A stretch of 64,000 bases of DNA from an uncultured Oscillospiraceae bacterium (GCA_934593275.1 CAKTQE010000001.1:62001-126000), one strand, 5' to 3'. Positions 41,879 to 51,248 are shown, counted from the stretch's first letter. Notes: generated from the letters alone by a model not told the origin. Numbers and translations: made by a program.

Positions 41879-42886
41879 ATGGATACCATTGCTTTTCTGG
41901 TTGGCCCTTACAGCATCTATTGGAGTACCGTCATGCTGGCCCTGGCCAGTGCCGTGGGCGTGCTGCTGTTCTGGTGCTTTTACCTCTGGGACGGTACCGA
42001 CCGGGCCGGGGCTTTCCTGCTGCCGCCCCTTTCTTTGGTGCTGGGAATTTTCGGCGGGCGGCTGGCCCACTGGTATTTTCGTCCGGATGTCTACGGCGGC
42101 TTCCTTTCAGCCATGACGGACTACAGCATCGGGGGCTTTGCCCTGGTGGGAACCTTTCTGGGGGTACTTCTGGCAGTAGGTCTCACGTCACTGCTGCACA
42201 AGGGCAAAACCTTGTTCCCTTTGCTGGATGTCACGGCCTTGGCGGGCTGTGGAGCCATCAGCCTGGGGCGACTGTCCTGCTTCTGCAATTCCCTGGACCG
42301 GGGCCAGACCGTAGCCCCTGGGAGTCTTTTTTCAAGCCTCCTGCTAAACCCCACCACCGGCTCCCAGGAATACCGGCTTGCCACGTTCCTGCTCCAATCC
42401 ATTGTTGCCGCCCTGATTTTCCTGGGCCTTGCGGTGCTGTTCTTCTGGCAGCGGGGCGGTCAGCGGAAAAAGGACGGGGATTTGTTTTTCCTGTTTTGCC
42501 TGTACTACGGCGGCACCCAGGCGGTGCTGGACTCCACCCGGTATGACTCTCTGTTTTTCCGCAGCAACGGCTTTATCAGCGTGGTTCAGATTCTGGGGCT
42601 GCTGGCAGTTTTGGGGGTACTGCTGATTTTTACCCTGCGCTATTGCAAAACCGGCGGCTGGAAACCGGGAATTCTGTGCTTCTGGGGCTGCAATTTACTG
42701 CTGCTGTCCGTGGCCGGGTACATGGAATACTACGTCCAACGCCACAGCGGCGAGGCGGTCTTTGCCTACAGCCTCATGTCCGCCGCCATGGCCCTGGTGC
42801 TCATTCTTGGAACCGCCCTCTGGGCCATCACCCGCAAACGGGAGATCCCCAGGAGTCTGCCGACCATTTATCCAAAAATACAGTGA
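41879..42886 (+). CDS. Divergent prolipoprotein diacylglyceryl transferase (Lgt) homologue
   Basis: 335 aa, seven or more helices. GGRLAHWYF (59-67) and LGRLSCFCNSLDRGQ (129-143) fit the Lgt signature (GR.GNF.N.E..G). In Lgt the essential His sits in a GLSFHGG-type loop; the matching segment here is GGFALVGTFLG (85-95) without His, and the Glu after Asn is Asp or displaced. It may therefore not be a functional Lgt. ATG at 41879 with GGAGG 6 nt upstream. Third gene of the envelope operon. Confidence 0.72.
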   Translation: MDTIAFLVGPYSIYWSTVMLALASAVGVLLFWCFYLWDGTDRAGAFLLPPLSLVLGIFGGRLAHWYFRPDVYGGFLSAMTDYSIGGFALVGTFLGVLLAVGLTSLLHKGKTLFPLLDVTALAGCGAISLGRLSCFCNSLDRGQTVAPGSLFSSLLLNPTTGSQEYRLATFLLQSIVAALIFLGLAVLFFWQRGGQRKKDGDLFFLFCLYYGGTQAVLDSTRYDSLFFRSNGFISVVQILGLLAVLGVLLIFTLRYCKTGGWKPGILCFWGCNLLLLSVAGYMEYYVQRHSGEAVFAYSLMSAAMALVLILGTALWAITRKREIPRSLPTIYPKIQ

Positions 42887-42893
42887 TGCTTTT

Positions 42894-42925
42894 CAAGAGC
42901 TTCCCAGACGGGAGGCTCTTGTTTT
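42894..42925 (+). terminator. Terminator after the Lgt-like gene
   Basis: Stem CAAGAGC.TCCC/GGGA.GCTCTTG followed by TTTT, 8 nt after the stop. Confidence 0.85.
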
Positions 42926-42957
42926 GGTTCATGGCATCCGAAATGTCATTCCGAGGA

Positions 42958-43468
42958 AAAAGTTGACAGTTGACAGTTGACAGTTGACAGTTTTTTGAAT
43001 TGACAATGGACAATTGACAATTGACAATTAGTGGAGCAACCGACGTTGTTCATATGTATCCGTCCGTTAAAGTATGTAGGGAACGGCCTGTGTGCCGTTC
43101 CGGGGCGTGGCGATTATAACCTGTGTAAGCAAACCGGAACCACCTACCGGCATGTCATTCCGAGCGAACGCAGTGAGTCGAGGAATCTTCCCAAGTTGCA
43201 GATTTCACCTTAAGTTGGTACTTCCTACCACGTGGTGGATTCCTCCACTCCGCTTGCGCTGCGGTCGGAATGACAAAATGGGGGACGTTTTCTGGTATTT
43301 TCGGGAACGATTCCGTCCTTTCAGGTGCGGGCGACAAGGTTGCCGATGGAATTATGGTGTGATTGCCCCCGGCAATCAATAGATTTTGATTCGCTGCGCG
43401 GAGCACCACCCCTACAATACATCTGTTCCGTCCTACAAAAAATTGTCAATTGTCCATTGTCAATTCAT
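42958..43468. repeat. Intergenic repeat block 6
   Basis: Non-coding. Heptamer tract GTTGACA..ATTGACA (42958-43030), a GGAACGGC..GCCGTTCC hairpin (about 43080-43102), copy 5 of the 121-bp element, a GATTGCCCCCGGCAATC hairpin and a GATTTTGATTCGCTGCGCG stretch (about 43361-43400) that recurs inverted at about 55485-55520, and a short heptamer tract (43439-43467). Confidence 0.78.
43154..43274 (+). repeat. 121-bp inverted-end repeat, copy 5
   Basis: GTCATTCCGA...TCGGAATGAC. Here the double-hairpin module does not follow, unlike at copies 3, 4 and 6. Confidence 0.88.
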
Positions 43469-43477
43469 TTTTCCCCC

Positions 43478-43506
43478 TTGTAACATGGGGAGAACTGTGG
43501 TAAAAT
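43478..43506 (+). promoter_or_regulatory. prfC promoter
   Basis: TTGTAA (43478-43483), 17-bp spacer, TAAAAT (43501-43506). Confidence 0.7.
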
Positions 43507-43545
43507 AAAGTGATTTATTGTAATTATCGACCTATGGAGGCTGTT

Positions 43546-43569
43546 ATGAACTACCGGATTCCCCATTAG
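43546..43569 (+). CDS. Possible leader peptide upstream of prfC
   Basis: ATG with GGAGG 5 nt upstream opens a seven-codon frame, MNYRIPH, ending in TAG; an in-frame ATG four codons earlier exists. It lies between the prfC promoter and the prfC start, 51 nt before the latter. Because RF3 acts in termination, a translated mini-gene with a UAG stop could sense release-factor activity. This is inference; the strong ribosome binding site is seen. Confidence 0.4.
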   Translation: MNYRIPH

Positions 43570-43620
43570 TCCTCTTTGGTGGAGCATCATACAAAATCTA
43601 CTTTTACCAGGAGGAACCCT

Positions 43621-45213
43621 ATGTCTACTTTAGAAGAAGAAATCAAACGCCGCCGGACTTTTGCCATTATTTCCCACCCCGACGCCGGTAAAACCACTTT
43701 GACCGAAAAATTCCTGCTCTACGGCGGGGCCATTGCCCAGGCCGGTGTGGTCAAGGGCAAGAAGAATTCCCGGGCCGCCACCTCGGACTGGATGGAAATT
43801 GAAAAGCAGCGTGGTATTTCCGTTACCTCGTCTGTCATGCAGTTCCAGTATGAGGGCTTCTGCATCAACATTCTGGACACCCCGGGCCACCAGGACTTTT
43901 CTGAGGATACCTACCGTACCCTGATGGCCGCGGACTCTGCCGTCATGGTCATTGACGGAGCCAAGGGCGTGGAACCCCAGACCCGGAAGCTTTTTAAGGT
44001 CTGCGCCATGCGGCACATTCCCATTTTCACCTTTATCAACAAAATGGACCGGGAGGCCCGTGACCCCTTTGAGTTGCTGGACGAGCTGGAACGGGAGCTG
44101 GGTATTGAGACCTACGCCATGAACTGGCCCATCGGCTCCGGCAAGGATTTCCAGGGCGTGTTTGACCGGGAAAACAGCCAATTGCTGTTCTTCTCCGGTG
44201 TTTCCGGCAAGAGCAAAGCCGGGAAGCAGGCCATTGACCTGTACGATGCGGAAGTGGCCCGGCTGCTGGACTCCGAAAGCAAACACCAGCAGCTTATTGA
44301 CGATGTGGAGCTGCTCTCTGCCGGACGGGAGCTGGATCTGGAAGAAGTATGCCAGGGGCAGCTAAGCCCCGTGTTCTTCGGCTCTGCCCTAACGAACTTC
44401 GGCATTGAGCCGTTCCTGGAATCTTTCCTGAAAATGACCCCGCCTCCTCTGGCCCGGGTGGCGGACTGCGGCACCATTGACCCTTTCAGCCAGGATTTTT
44501 CCGCTTTCGTCTTTAAAATTCAGGCCAATATGAACAAGGCCCACCGGGACCGGCTGGCCTTTATGCGTATCTGCTCCGGCAAGTTCCAGAGAGACGCGGA
44601 ATACTACCATATGCAGGGTGGCCGGAAAATGCGGCTGAGCCAGCCCCAGCAGATGATGGCCGCCGAGCGGGAAATCGTAGAGGAAGCCTACGCCGGTGAC
44701 GTGATCGGTGTGTTTGACCCGGACATTTTCTCCATCGGTGACACCATTACCGTGCCGGGGAAGAAATTCCTCTACTCCGGTATCCCCACCTTTGCCCCGG
44801 AGCATTTCTGCCGGGTCTCTGCCAAGGATTCCATGAAGCGCAAGCAGTTTGTGAAAGGCACCGAGCAGATCGCCCAGGAGGGTGCCATTCAGATTTTCAA
44901 GGTACCCAACTCCGGTATGGAGGAAGTCATCGTGGGCGTTGTGGGTACATTGCAGTTTGACGTCTTCCAGTACCGGATGAAGAACGAGTACGGCGTGGAT
45001 CTGCGGATGGAGGGCCTGCCCTATGAGGAGATCCGGCTGATTGACAGCTACCCTGGAGATTTGACGGACTTGAACCTGGGCAGCGATGCAGAGCTGCTGG
45101 AAGACTACAAGGGCCGCAATCTCCTGGTCTTTACAAGCTTTTGGGCCATCGACTTTACCTGCCGCCGGAATCCTGGGTTACAGGTAAAGGAAATCGTTGT
45201 ATCGGAAGGATAA
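43621..45213 (+). CDS. prfC: Peptide chain release factor 3 (RF3)
   Basis: 530 aa, GTPase that recycles RF1/RF2 from the ribosome. G1 SHPDAGKTT (near 20), the RF3-typical RAATSDWMEIEKQRGISVTSS switch region, G3 DTPGHQDFSED, G4 NKMD. Length and the absence of EF-G domains IV-V identify RF3. ATG with GGAGG 7 nt upstream. First gene of a run to 51244 with short gaps. Confidence 0.96.
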   Translation: MSTLEEEIKRRRTFAIISHPDAGKTTLTEKFLLYGGAIAQAGVVKGKKNSRAATSDWMEIEKQRGISVTSSVMQFQYEGFCINILDTPGHQDFSEDTYRTLMAADSAVMVIDGAKGVEPQTRKLFKVCAMRHIPIFTFINKMDREARDPFELLDELERELGIETYAMNWPIGSGKDFQGVFDRENSQLLFFSGVSGKSKAGKQAIDLYDAEVARLLDSESKHQQLIDDVELLSAGRELDLEEVCQGQLSPVFFGSALTNFGIEPFLESFLKMTPPPLARVADCGTIDPFSQDFSAFVFKIQANMNKAHRDRLAFMRICSGKFQRDAEYYHMQGGRKMRLSQPQQMMAAEREIVEEAYAGDVIGVFDPDIFSIGDTITVPGKKFLYSGIPTFAPEHFCRVSAKDSMKRKQFVKGTEQIAQEGAIQIFKVPNSGMEEVIVGVVGTLQFDVFQYRMKNEYGVDLRMEGLPYEEIRLIDSYPGDLTDLNLGSDAELLEDYKGRNLLVFTSFWAIDFTCRRNPGLQVKEIVVSEG

Positions 45214-45217
45214 GGAT

Positions 45218-45784
45218 ATGGACTTTTGGGGTCATCTGAAAACCGTCACCCACCATCGGTTTCTCGTATTACAGGGCTGCTTTCGGGTGGGACTATACTA
45301 TCAGGGCCTGACCCACGACCTTTCCAAGTTTTCCCCCACAGAGTTCCGGGAGGGCATCAAGTATTACCAGGGCTACCGCAGCCCCAACGCCCGGGAACGG
45401 GAGGAAAAGGGCTACAGCCTGGCCTGGATGCACCACAAGGGGCGCAACCGCCACCACTATGAATACTGGACGGATTTGAGTCCCCGGACCCTTCGCTATG
45501 AGCCGGTGCAGATGCCCCGGCGGTATCTGGTGGAAATGGTCATGGACCGGCGGGCCGCCTCCATGACCTATCAGGGGGACAAATACACCGATGCTTCCCC
45601 CTACCTCTACTTTGAAAGAAGCCGGGAGCGGCTGCTGATGCACCCGGAAACCGAGCGGGAGCTTTGCTTCCTGCTGGAAATGCTGCGGGACCGGGGTGAA
45701 AAAGAGACATTCCGCTACATAAAAAAGTCCGTGCTTCAAAACAAGCCCTTTCCCTGGGAAATGAACGTCACCGAAGGAGTCTAG
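45218..45784 (+). CDS. DUF5662 family protein
   Basis: 188 aa, unknown function. The LTHDLSKFSPTEF motif (about 32-44) and the MHHKGRNRHHYEYW stretch (about 71-84) are shared by DUF5662 proteins and recall HD-type metal-binding helices, but no activity is established. ATG at 45218 behind AAGGAT; 4 nt after the prfC stop. Confidence 0.8.
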   Translation: MDFWGHLKTVTHHRFLVLQGCFRVGLYYQGLTHDLSKFSPTEFREGIKYYQGYRSPNAREREEKGYSLAWMHHKGRNRHHYEYWTDLSPRTLRYEPVQMPRRYLVEMVMDRRAASMTYQGDKYTDASPYLYFERSRERLLMHPETERELCFLLEMLRDRGEKETFRYIKKSVLQNKPFPWEMNVTEGV

Positions 45785-45786
45785 CC

Positions 45787-46254
45787 ATGCGTGCTGTTTT
45801 AACGAGAGTCAAATACGCCTCCGTCACCATTGACGGGGAAGTCACCGGGAAAATCGGCCCCGGATTTCTGATCCTGCTGGGAGTCGGCCCGGAGGATACA
45901 GAGGAATGCGCCAAGGTTTTGGCGGAAAAAGCCCTGAGTCTCCGGGTTTTTGAGGACGAAAACGGAAAAATGAACCTGGGGCTGGATGCCGTAAACGGCC
46001 AGGTGCTGGTGGTCAGCCAGTTCACCCTCTACGGCAACTGCCGCAAGGGCCGCCGCCCCAGCTTTACGGAAGCCGCCCCGCCGGAACTGGGAAACCGGCT
46101 GTATGAAGAATTCCTGAGCCAGTGCGCCCGGCTGGGCTATCCCCCCCAGCATGGGCAGTTTGGGGCAGACATGAAAGTGGAATCCCTGAATGACGGACCC
46201 ATCACCCTGATTCTGGACACCGACCAGCTGATGAACACCCCCCGCCGGGGGTAA
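45787..46254 (+). CDS. dtd: D-aminoacyl-tRNA deacylase
   Basis: 155 aa, removes D-amino acids (and Gly) mischarged on tRNA. Both family motifs are present: SQFTLYG (77-83) and the cross-subunit Gly-cisPro element in NDGPIT (135-140). ATG follows AGGAG. Usual length. Confidence 0.95.
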   Translation: MRAVLTRVKYASVTIDGEVTGKIGPGFLILLGVGPEDTEECAKVLAEKALSLRVFEDENGKMNLGLDAVNGQVLVVSQFTLYGNCRKGRRPSFTEAAPPELGNRLYEEFLSQCARLGYPPQHGQFGADMKVESLNDGPITLILDTDQLMNTPRRG

Positions 46255-46264
46255 GGAGGCACTG

Positions 46265-46852
46265 ATGTTACAAATTCATACCCTCCCCCTGGGAGACTAT
46301 CAAACCAACTGCTACATTCTGCACCAAGAGGGCAACCGGGACTGCCTGGTCATCGACCCGGGCTATGAGCCAGAAATCATTTTAAGCTACCTTTCCGAAA
46401 AGGGGCTGACAATCCAGGCCATCCTGCTGACCCACGGCCATTTTGACCATGTGGGGGCCGTCCGGGAACTGGCCGCTCAAACCGACTGCCGGGTCTACTT
46501 AAACCCCAAGGATTTAGCCATGCCCCCTATGCTGACGGCAGGTCCCCTGTATTACACCAACAGCTACGGCGAGGGCGATCAACTGGACATTGCCGGTATC
46601 TCCCTCCAGGTGCTGGAAACTCCGGGCCACACCCCCGGCTCCGTGTGCCTGATAACCGATAACAACCTCTTTAGCGGCGACACCCTGTTCTGCGGCTCCT
46701 GCGGCAGAACGGACCTGCCCTGCGGAGATCACCGGGCCATGACCGAATCCCTGAAACGTCTGGCCGCCCTCCGGGAGGACTATACCGTCTACCCCGGCCA
46801 CGGCAGCAATACCACCCTGGCCTGGGAACAGAAAACCAATCCCTATCTGTAA
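46265..46852 (+). CDS. MBL-fold metallo-hydrolase (glyoxalase II-like)
   Basis: 195 aa. Zinc motif THGHFDH (56-62), further ligand His in ETPGHTPGS, Asp in FSGDTLF, and a final His in YPGHG. The short form without the glyoxalase II C-terminal domain is common next to dtd in Firmicutes. Hydrolyses a thioester or related bond; substrate unknown. GGAGG upstream, 10 nt after dtd. Confidence 0.9.
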   Translation: MLQIHTLPLGDYQTNCYILHQEGNRDCLVIDPGYEPEIILSYLSEKGLTIQAILLTHGHFDHVGAVRELAAQTDCRVYLNPKDLAMPPMLTAGPLYYTNSYGEGDQLDIAGISLQVLETPGHTPGSVCLITDNNLFSGDTLFCGSCGRTDLPCGDHRAMTESLKRLAALREDYTVYPGHGSNTTLAWEQKTNPYL

Positions 46853-46863
46853 AGGATATGCCT

Positions 46864-48309
46864 ATGAATCTCACCCTTTCCGGTCACGAGGACCGTTACG
46901 CCGTGGAGCAGCTGTTGCTGTCCCTGTTTCCCGAGGGGGCAGAGCTGGAAGCCAGATCTACCCTGCACCGAGGCCCCACCTGGCTTACCGCCACGGCGGA
47001 GATCACCCTTGGGGGCCAGACCCATCGGGCCAGCCGCCGTCTGAAAGCGGACTGCGAAACCGTGCGCCTGCGCAGGCAGATTTTGCAGCAGAGCGTTTAT
47101 CTGGCGGCTCTGCCATTGCTTCCCGCCGTCCCCGCCTGGGGGGCCTTGGCAGGGGTGCGGCCCACCAAGCTGACCACCCGGCATCTATTGGAGGGCGGAA
47201 CCCCAAAAACCGCAGATAAAATGCTGGAGGACACCTACTTTGTCACCCAGCAGCGGCGGCGTCTGGCGGTGGACTGCTCTGTTTCCACGGTAGAAGCCAT
47301 CAAAAAAACGGACTCCCAGGACCTGTCCCTCTACATCGGTATCCCTTTCTGCCCTACCCGCTGCGCCTATTGCAGCTTTGTCAGCCGCAGTGTGGGAAAG
47401 AAAACCGAGCTGTTGGAGCCGTATCTACAGACCCTGTTGCGGGAGATCGAATACACCGGAAGGCTTCTGAAAAAATCCGGCTACCACATCCGCAGTCTCT
47501 ACATCGGCGGCGGTACCCCCACCACCCTGTCCGGCCCCCAGATGGCAAGGCTCCTGGATGCCATTCACCAGCATCTGGATTTGAGCCGCTGCCTGGAATT
47601 TACGGTGGAGGGCGGGCGGCCCGATACCCTGGATGGGGAGAAGCTGCAAACCATTTTTGCCCACGGGGCAAACCGCATGAGCATCAACCCCCAGAGCATG
47701 GTGGATGCCGTGCTGCGGGCCTCCGGGCGGCCCCACCGGGCAGAGGATATTCTGCGCTCCTATGGCGAGGCCCAGGATGCCGGGTTCCGGGACATCAATA
47801 TGGATTTGATTGCCGGACTGCCGGGAGACAGCTTTGAGGGCTTCCGCCACAGCCTGGATACGGTAGCAGCCCTGAACCCCTCCAACATCACCGTCCACAC
47901 CCTGGCCCTGAAAAAAGGGGCAGACCTGTTTGAGCATCGGGAGAACCTGCCCTCTCAGGAGGAGGTCACCCGGATGGTGGACTACGCCGAGGAGACCCTG
48001 AGAAATCTTCATTACAAGCCCTATTATCTCTACCGTCAGAAATACATGTCCGGCTCCTTTGAAAACGTAGGTTGGAGCCGGGATGGCCGGGACTGCCTGT
48101 ATAATATCTACATGATGGAGGAAGTGCATACCGTCCTGTCTCTGGGGGGCGGCGGCATGACCAAGGTGAATCTGCCGGACGGCAAGCTCACCCGGTTCCA
48201 CAACCCCAAATTCCCGGAACAGTACATTCAGCAATTTGACAGCGTTCTGCGGCAAAAGGAAGAAATTTTCCGGCTGCTGGAAAGCCTGAACAGCACGAAA
48301 CCAGCGTAA
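46864..48309 (+). CDS. hemZ: Coproporphyrinogen dehydrogenase-like radical SAM protein HemZ
   Basis: 481 aa. A HemZ-specific N-terminal domain (about 1-140) precedes the radical SAM core with C163-P-T-R-C167-A-Y-C170 and the GGGTPTTL SAM-binding motif. This is the HemN-like HemZ family, linked to anaerobic oxidative decarboxylation of coproporphyrinogen III, though activity is not proven in all members. ATG at 46864 with AAGGA 7 nt upstream; the ATG at 46858 is too close to it. Confidence 0.9.
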   Translation: MNLTLSGHEDRYAVEQLLLSLFPEGAELEARSTLHRGPTWLTATAEITLGGQTHRASRRLKADCETVRLRRQILQQSVYLAALPLLPAVPAWGALAGVRPTKLTTRHLLEGGTPKTADKMLEDTYFVTQQRRRLAVDCSVSTVEAIKKTDSQDLSLYIGIPFCPTRCAYCSFVSRSVGKKTELLEPYLQTLLREIEYTGRLLKKSGYHIRSLYIGGGTPTTLSGPQMARLLDAIHQHLDLSRCLEFTVEGGRPDTLDGEKLQTIFAHGANRMSINPQSMVDAVLRASGRPHRAEDILRSYGEAQDAGFRDINMDLIAGLPGDSFEGFRHSLDTVAALNPSNITVHTLALKKGADLFEHRENLPSQEEVTRMVDYAEETLRNLHYKPYYLYRQKYMSGSFENVGWSRDGRDCLYNIYMMEEVHTVLSLGGGGMTKVNLPDGKLTRFHNPKFPEQYIQQFDSVLRQKEEIFRLLESLNSTKPA

Positions 48310-48327
48310 AGCGAAAGGAAGGATACC

Positions 48328-49656
48328 TTGGATACCCTGATCACCAACGTCACCGCCGTGACCATGACCCCAGGAGCGGAAGTGCTTTTTGGGGTGAACA
48401 TCGGCATTGCCGATGGAAAAATCGAGTTTATTTCCAAAAAAGTGCCGGAGGAACTGCCCCAGACCATTATCGAGGGTACCGGCATGGTGGCCATTCCGGG
48501 TCTAATCAACTGCCATACCCATCTGGCTACCTCTGTGCTGCGGTGCTTTACCGATGATTTGAGCAACAAAGAGGCCCTGGAAGCCCTGCTTCAAAAGGAG
48601 GCCCGGATGGACTCCCGCAGTGCCAAGGCCGCGGCCACCCTCTCCATTGCCGAGTGTCTGCGCTTCGGCGTGACCTCCGTATCAGACCTCTATTACTACC
48701 CGGATGCCACCGCCAAGGCCGTGGCGGAAACCGGCATCAAGGGAAACCTTGCCTTGTCTGCCTATCGCTTTGTGGATGAATGCGAGGAATTTGACTTTGA
48801 AACCGACGAGCAGTGCCGGGAATTCCAGCGGGTGGTGGACAAATGGCACGGCTTTGACAATGGCCGTATCAAAATCGATGCCGGGATCTACTCGGAGTAC
48901 ACCGGCAACTACCCCCTCTGGGAAGCCCTGGCAGGCTACGCCAGTGAAAAGGGTCTGGGCATGCAGCTGCACCTGAGCGAAAGCCAGAACGAGGTGGATT
49001 CCTGCCTGGACCGCACCGGCATGACCCCCGGGGAGCTTCTGAGCTGCCACCGGCTCTTTGCCGTCCCTGCTACCGCCGCGGGCTGCGGATATCTGACCCC
49101 GGAGGAGGCCAAAATGCTAGGCAAAAAGCATGCCTCTGCCGTGGCCCTGCCTCTGTCCGCCGCCAAAAACGGCCAGCACTGCGCCTCCATCACGGACCTG
49201 GTAAAAGCCGGGATGAACGTGGCCCTGGGTACTGACGGGGCCATTCAGGCGGGCAACCTGGATCTGTTTGAAGTGATGCGGGGTGCCGCCATGTCCGTCC
49301 GGGCAGAAAAGGGCGACCCCGCTGCCCTGCCCAGCTCTGCCGCCCTGATGATGGCCACCTTCTGCGGTGCCCAAGCCCAGGGCCGGGGGCTGGAATGCGG
49401 CATGCTGAAAGAGGGGTATGACGCGGACCTGGTGCTGATCGATTTCTCCGCCCCCCACCTGATGCCCTGTCACAACGTCATCACAGGCCTGGTCTACGCC
49501 GCCAAGGGCGGGGATGTGGCCATGACCATGGTCCGGGGCAAGATCCTCTACCAGAACGGCAAATTCCCCACCATTGACTTAAACGCCGTTATTGCGGAAC
49601 TGACTACCTATGCCATCCCCAAGCTTTTCGCCAAGGAGGAGTCCGGCAATGGCTGA
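48328..49656 (+). CDS. Amidohydrolase family protein (ATZ/TRZ, SAH/MTA deaminase-like) with altered active site
   Basis: 442 aa. Metal motif H63-T-H65, later H215 and E218 (HLSE), and D303 (GTDGA) are kept. The usual AHCVH segment, whose His takes part in catalysis, reads AAGCGYL at 250-256, and the SN.KL motif is replaced by SAAKNG. So the metal site is mostly kept but a key His is missing; activity may differ from S-adenosylhomocysteine or methylthioadenosine deamination. TTG start with AAGGAAGG 6 nt upstream. Its stop overlaps the flippase start by 8 nt. Confidence 0.82.
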   Translation: MDTLITNVTAVTMTPGAEVLFGVNIGIADGKIEFISKKVPEELPQTIIEGTGMVAIPGLINCHTHLATSVLRCFTDDLSNKEALEALLQKEARMDSRSAKAAATLSIAECLRFGVTSVSDLYYYPDATAKAVAETGIKGNLALSAYRFVDECEEFDFETDEQCREFQRVVDKWHGFDNGRIKIDAGIYSEYTGNYPLWEALAGYASEKGLGMQLHLSESQNEVDSCLDRTGMTPGELLSCHRLFAVPATAAGCGYLTPEEAKMLGKKHASAVALPLSAAKNGQHCASITDLVKAGMNVALGTDGAIQAGNLDLFEVMRGAAMSVRAEKGDPAALPSSAALMMATFCGAQAQGRGLECGMLKEGYDADLVLIDFSAPHLMPCHNVITGLVYAAKGGDVAMTMVRGKILYQNGKFPTIDLNAVIAELTTYAIPKLFAKEESGNG

Positions 49657-51244
49657 TAAACGCAAGCAGCAGAACTTCCTGCAAGGCACCGCCATGCTGG
49701 CCATGGCCACAGCCCTGGTAAAAATCATCGGCGCGGTGTATAAAATTCCCCTGAACGCCATCATTGGCGAAAAGGGCTTTGGGTATTTTAATACCGCCTA
49801 TGAAATTTACAACGTGCTGCTGATGGTCTCCACCGCGGGGCTGCCTGTAGCCATGAGCCGCATGATCTCCCAGGCCAACTCCCTGGAAAACTACAATCAG
49901 GTCCGGCGGGTCTATACCACCGCCCGGGGCATTTTCCTGGGTCTGGGCATTGTGGGCAGCCTGATGATGACCCTGTTCTGCCGCCAGCTGGCCCGGTTCC
50001 AGAACCAGCCCGATGCCTGGGCCGCCATTGGCTTCCTGGGACCCTGCGTGCTGCTGATTTGCATTATGAGTACGTTCCGGGGCTTCTTCCAGGGTCACGG
50101 AAATATGCTGCCCACCTCCGTCTCCCAGGTCATTGAGGCCGTGGTGCGGCTGGTGGTGGGAATGACCGCCGCACTGCTGCTGCTGAAAACCACCGGCTCC
50201 ATACCTCTGGCCGCCGGCGGTGCCATTCTGGGCGTAACTGCCAGCTGTCTGTTAAGCTCTGTATATCTTTACATTGTTTTTCAGCGCAGCTACAAGGACC
50301 TGCCGGTGTCCAAGGACACCCCCTGGAGCTATAAGGCCACCGCCAAGGGGCTTCTCATCATTGCCATTCCCATTACCCTTGGCTCTGCCTGCTTGCAGAT
50401 CATTACGGCCCTGGCCAGTAAAATCTACATGGGCCAGCTGCTCGCCTCCGGTGTGACCCAACAGGCGGCAGACACCATGCGGGGCGTTCACGTCATGACC
50501 CAGACCATTTTCAACATGCCCTGCGCCTTTATTACCCCCATTACCATCAGCATCATCCCCGCCATCACCGCCCAGCTCACCACCGGCGACCTGGTCGCTG
50601 CCCAGAAAACCGAGGAGTCCGCCGCCCGGATCACGGGCCTGGTATCCATCCCCTGCGCCATCGGTCTTGCGGTATTGGCCCGGCCTATTACGGCTCTTCT
50701 TGGGGGCTACACCGGGGAAAAATTAGAGCTTGCCACCAGGCTTATGACCATTCTGGGCGTTTGCGTGTTCTTTAACGCCGTGGTGCTGGTTTCCACCGCC
50801 ATTATGCAGGCCCACGGCCATGTGACCCGTCCGGTCATTAATATGGTGGTAGCCGGATGTCTGCGGCTGGTCTGCGTGTATGTGCTGTCCGGAAACCCGG
50901 CCATCGGCATCGTAGGTGCGCCCATCAGCAACCTCACCTGCTATATTGTCATTTTCCTTTTAAACCTGCTGGCCATCCGGCAGCTGTTTGAGGAGGCCCC
51001 CTCCATTGTCCCCAACGTCCTCCGGCCCCTGCTCTCGGGCCTGCTTATGGGTGCCTGCGCCCTGGGCTGCTACCGGGGAATGCTGGCACTGGGCATTCAC
51101 AGCAGACTCCTGCTGTGCGCCCTGCCAGTCTGCGTCGGCGGCGTGGTATATGTAGCCGCCATCATCTTCCTGAAAGTCCTGCGCCGGGAAGATTGTCTGC
51201 TGCTGCCCAAGGGTGAAAAAATCGCCAGAATGCTGAAGCTGTAA
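49649..51244 (+). CDS. SpoVB/MurJ-like lipid-linked oligosaccharide flippase (MATE/MOP superfamily)
   Basis: 531 aa, about 14 helices. Early LVKIIGAVYKIPLNAIIGEKGFGYFNTAYEIYNVLL is characteristic of the SpoVB/YtgP branch. Members move lipid-linked wall or polysaccharide precursors across the membrane; SpoVB acts in spore cortex synthesis. Which branch this is cannot be settled without a tree. ATG at 49649 with GGAGG 9 nt upstream, translationally coupled to the amidohydrolase. Confidence 0.87.
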   Translation: MADKRKQQNFLQGTAMLAMATALVKIIGAVYKIPLNAIIGEKGFGYFNTAYEIYNVLLMVSTAGLPVAMSRMISQANSLENYNQVRRVYTTARGIFLGLGIVGSLMMTLFCRQLARFQNQPDAWAAIGFLGPCVLLICIMSTFRGFFQGHGNMLPTSVSQVIEAVVRLVVGMTAALLLLKTTGSIPLAAGGAILGVTASCLLSSVYLYIVFQRSYKDLPVSKDTPWSYKATAKGLLIIAIPITLGSACLQIITALASKIYMGQLLASGVTQQAADTMRGVHVMTQTIFNMPCAFITPITISIIPAITAQLTTGDLVAAQKTEESAARITGLVSIPCAIGLAVLARPITALLGGYTGEKLELATRLMTILGVCVFFNAVVLVSTAIMQAHGHVTRPVINMVVAGCLRLVCVYVLSGNPAIGIVGAPISNLTCYIVIFLLNLLAIRQLFEEAPSIVPNVLRPLLSGLLMGACALGCYRGMLALGIHSRLLLCALPVCVGGVVYVAAIIFLKVLRREDCLLLPKGEKIARMLKL

Positions 51245-51248
51245 TAAA

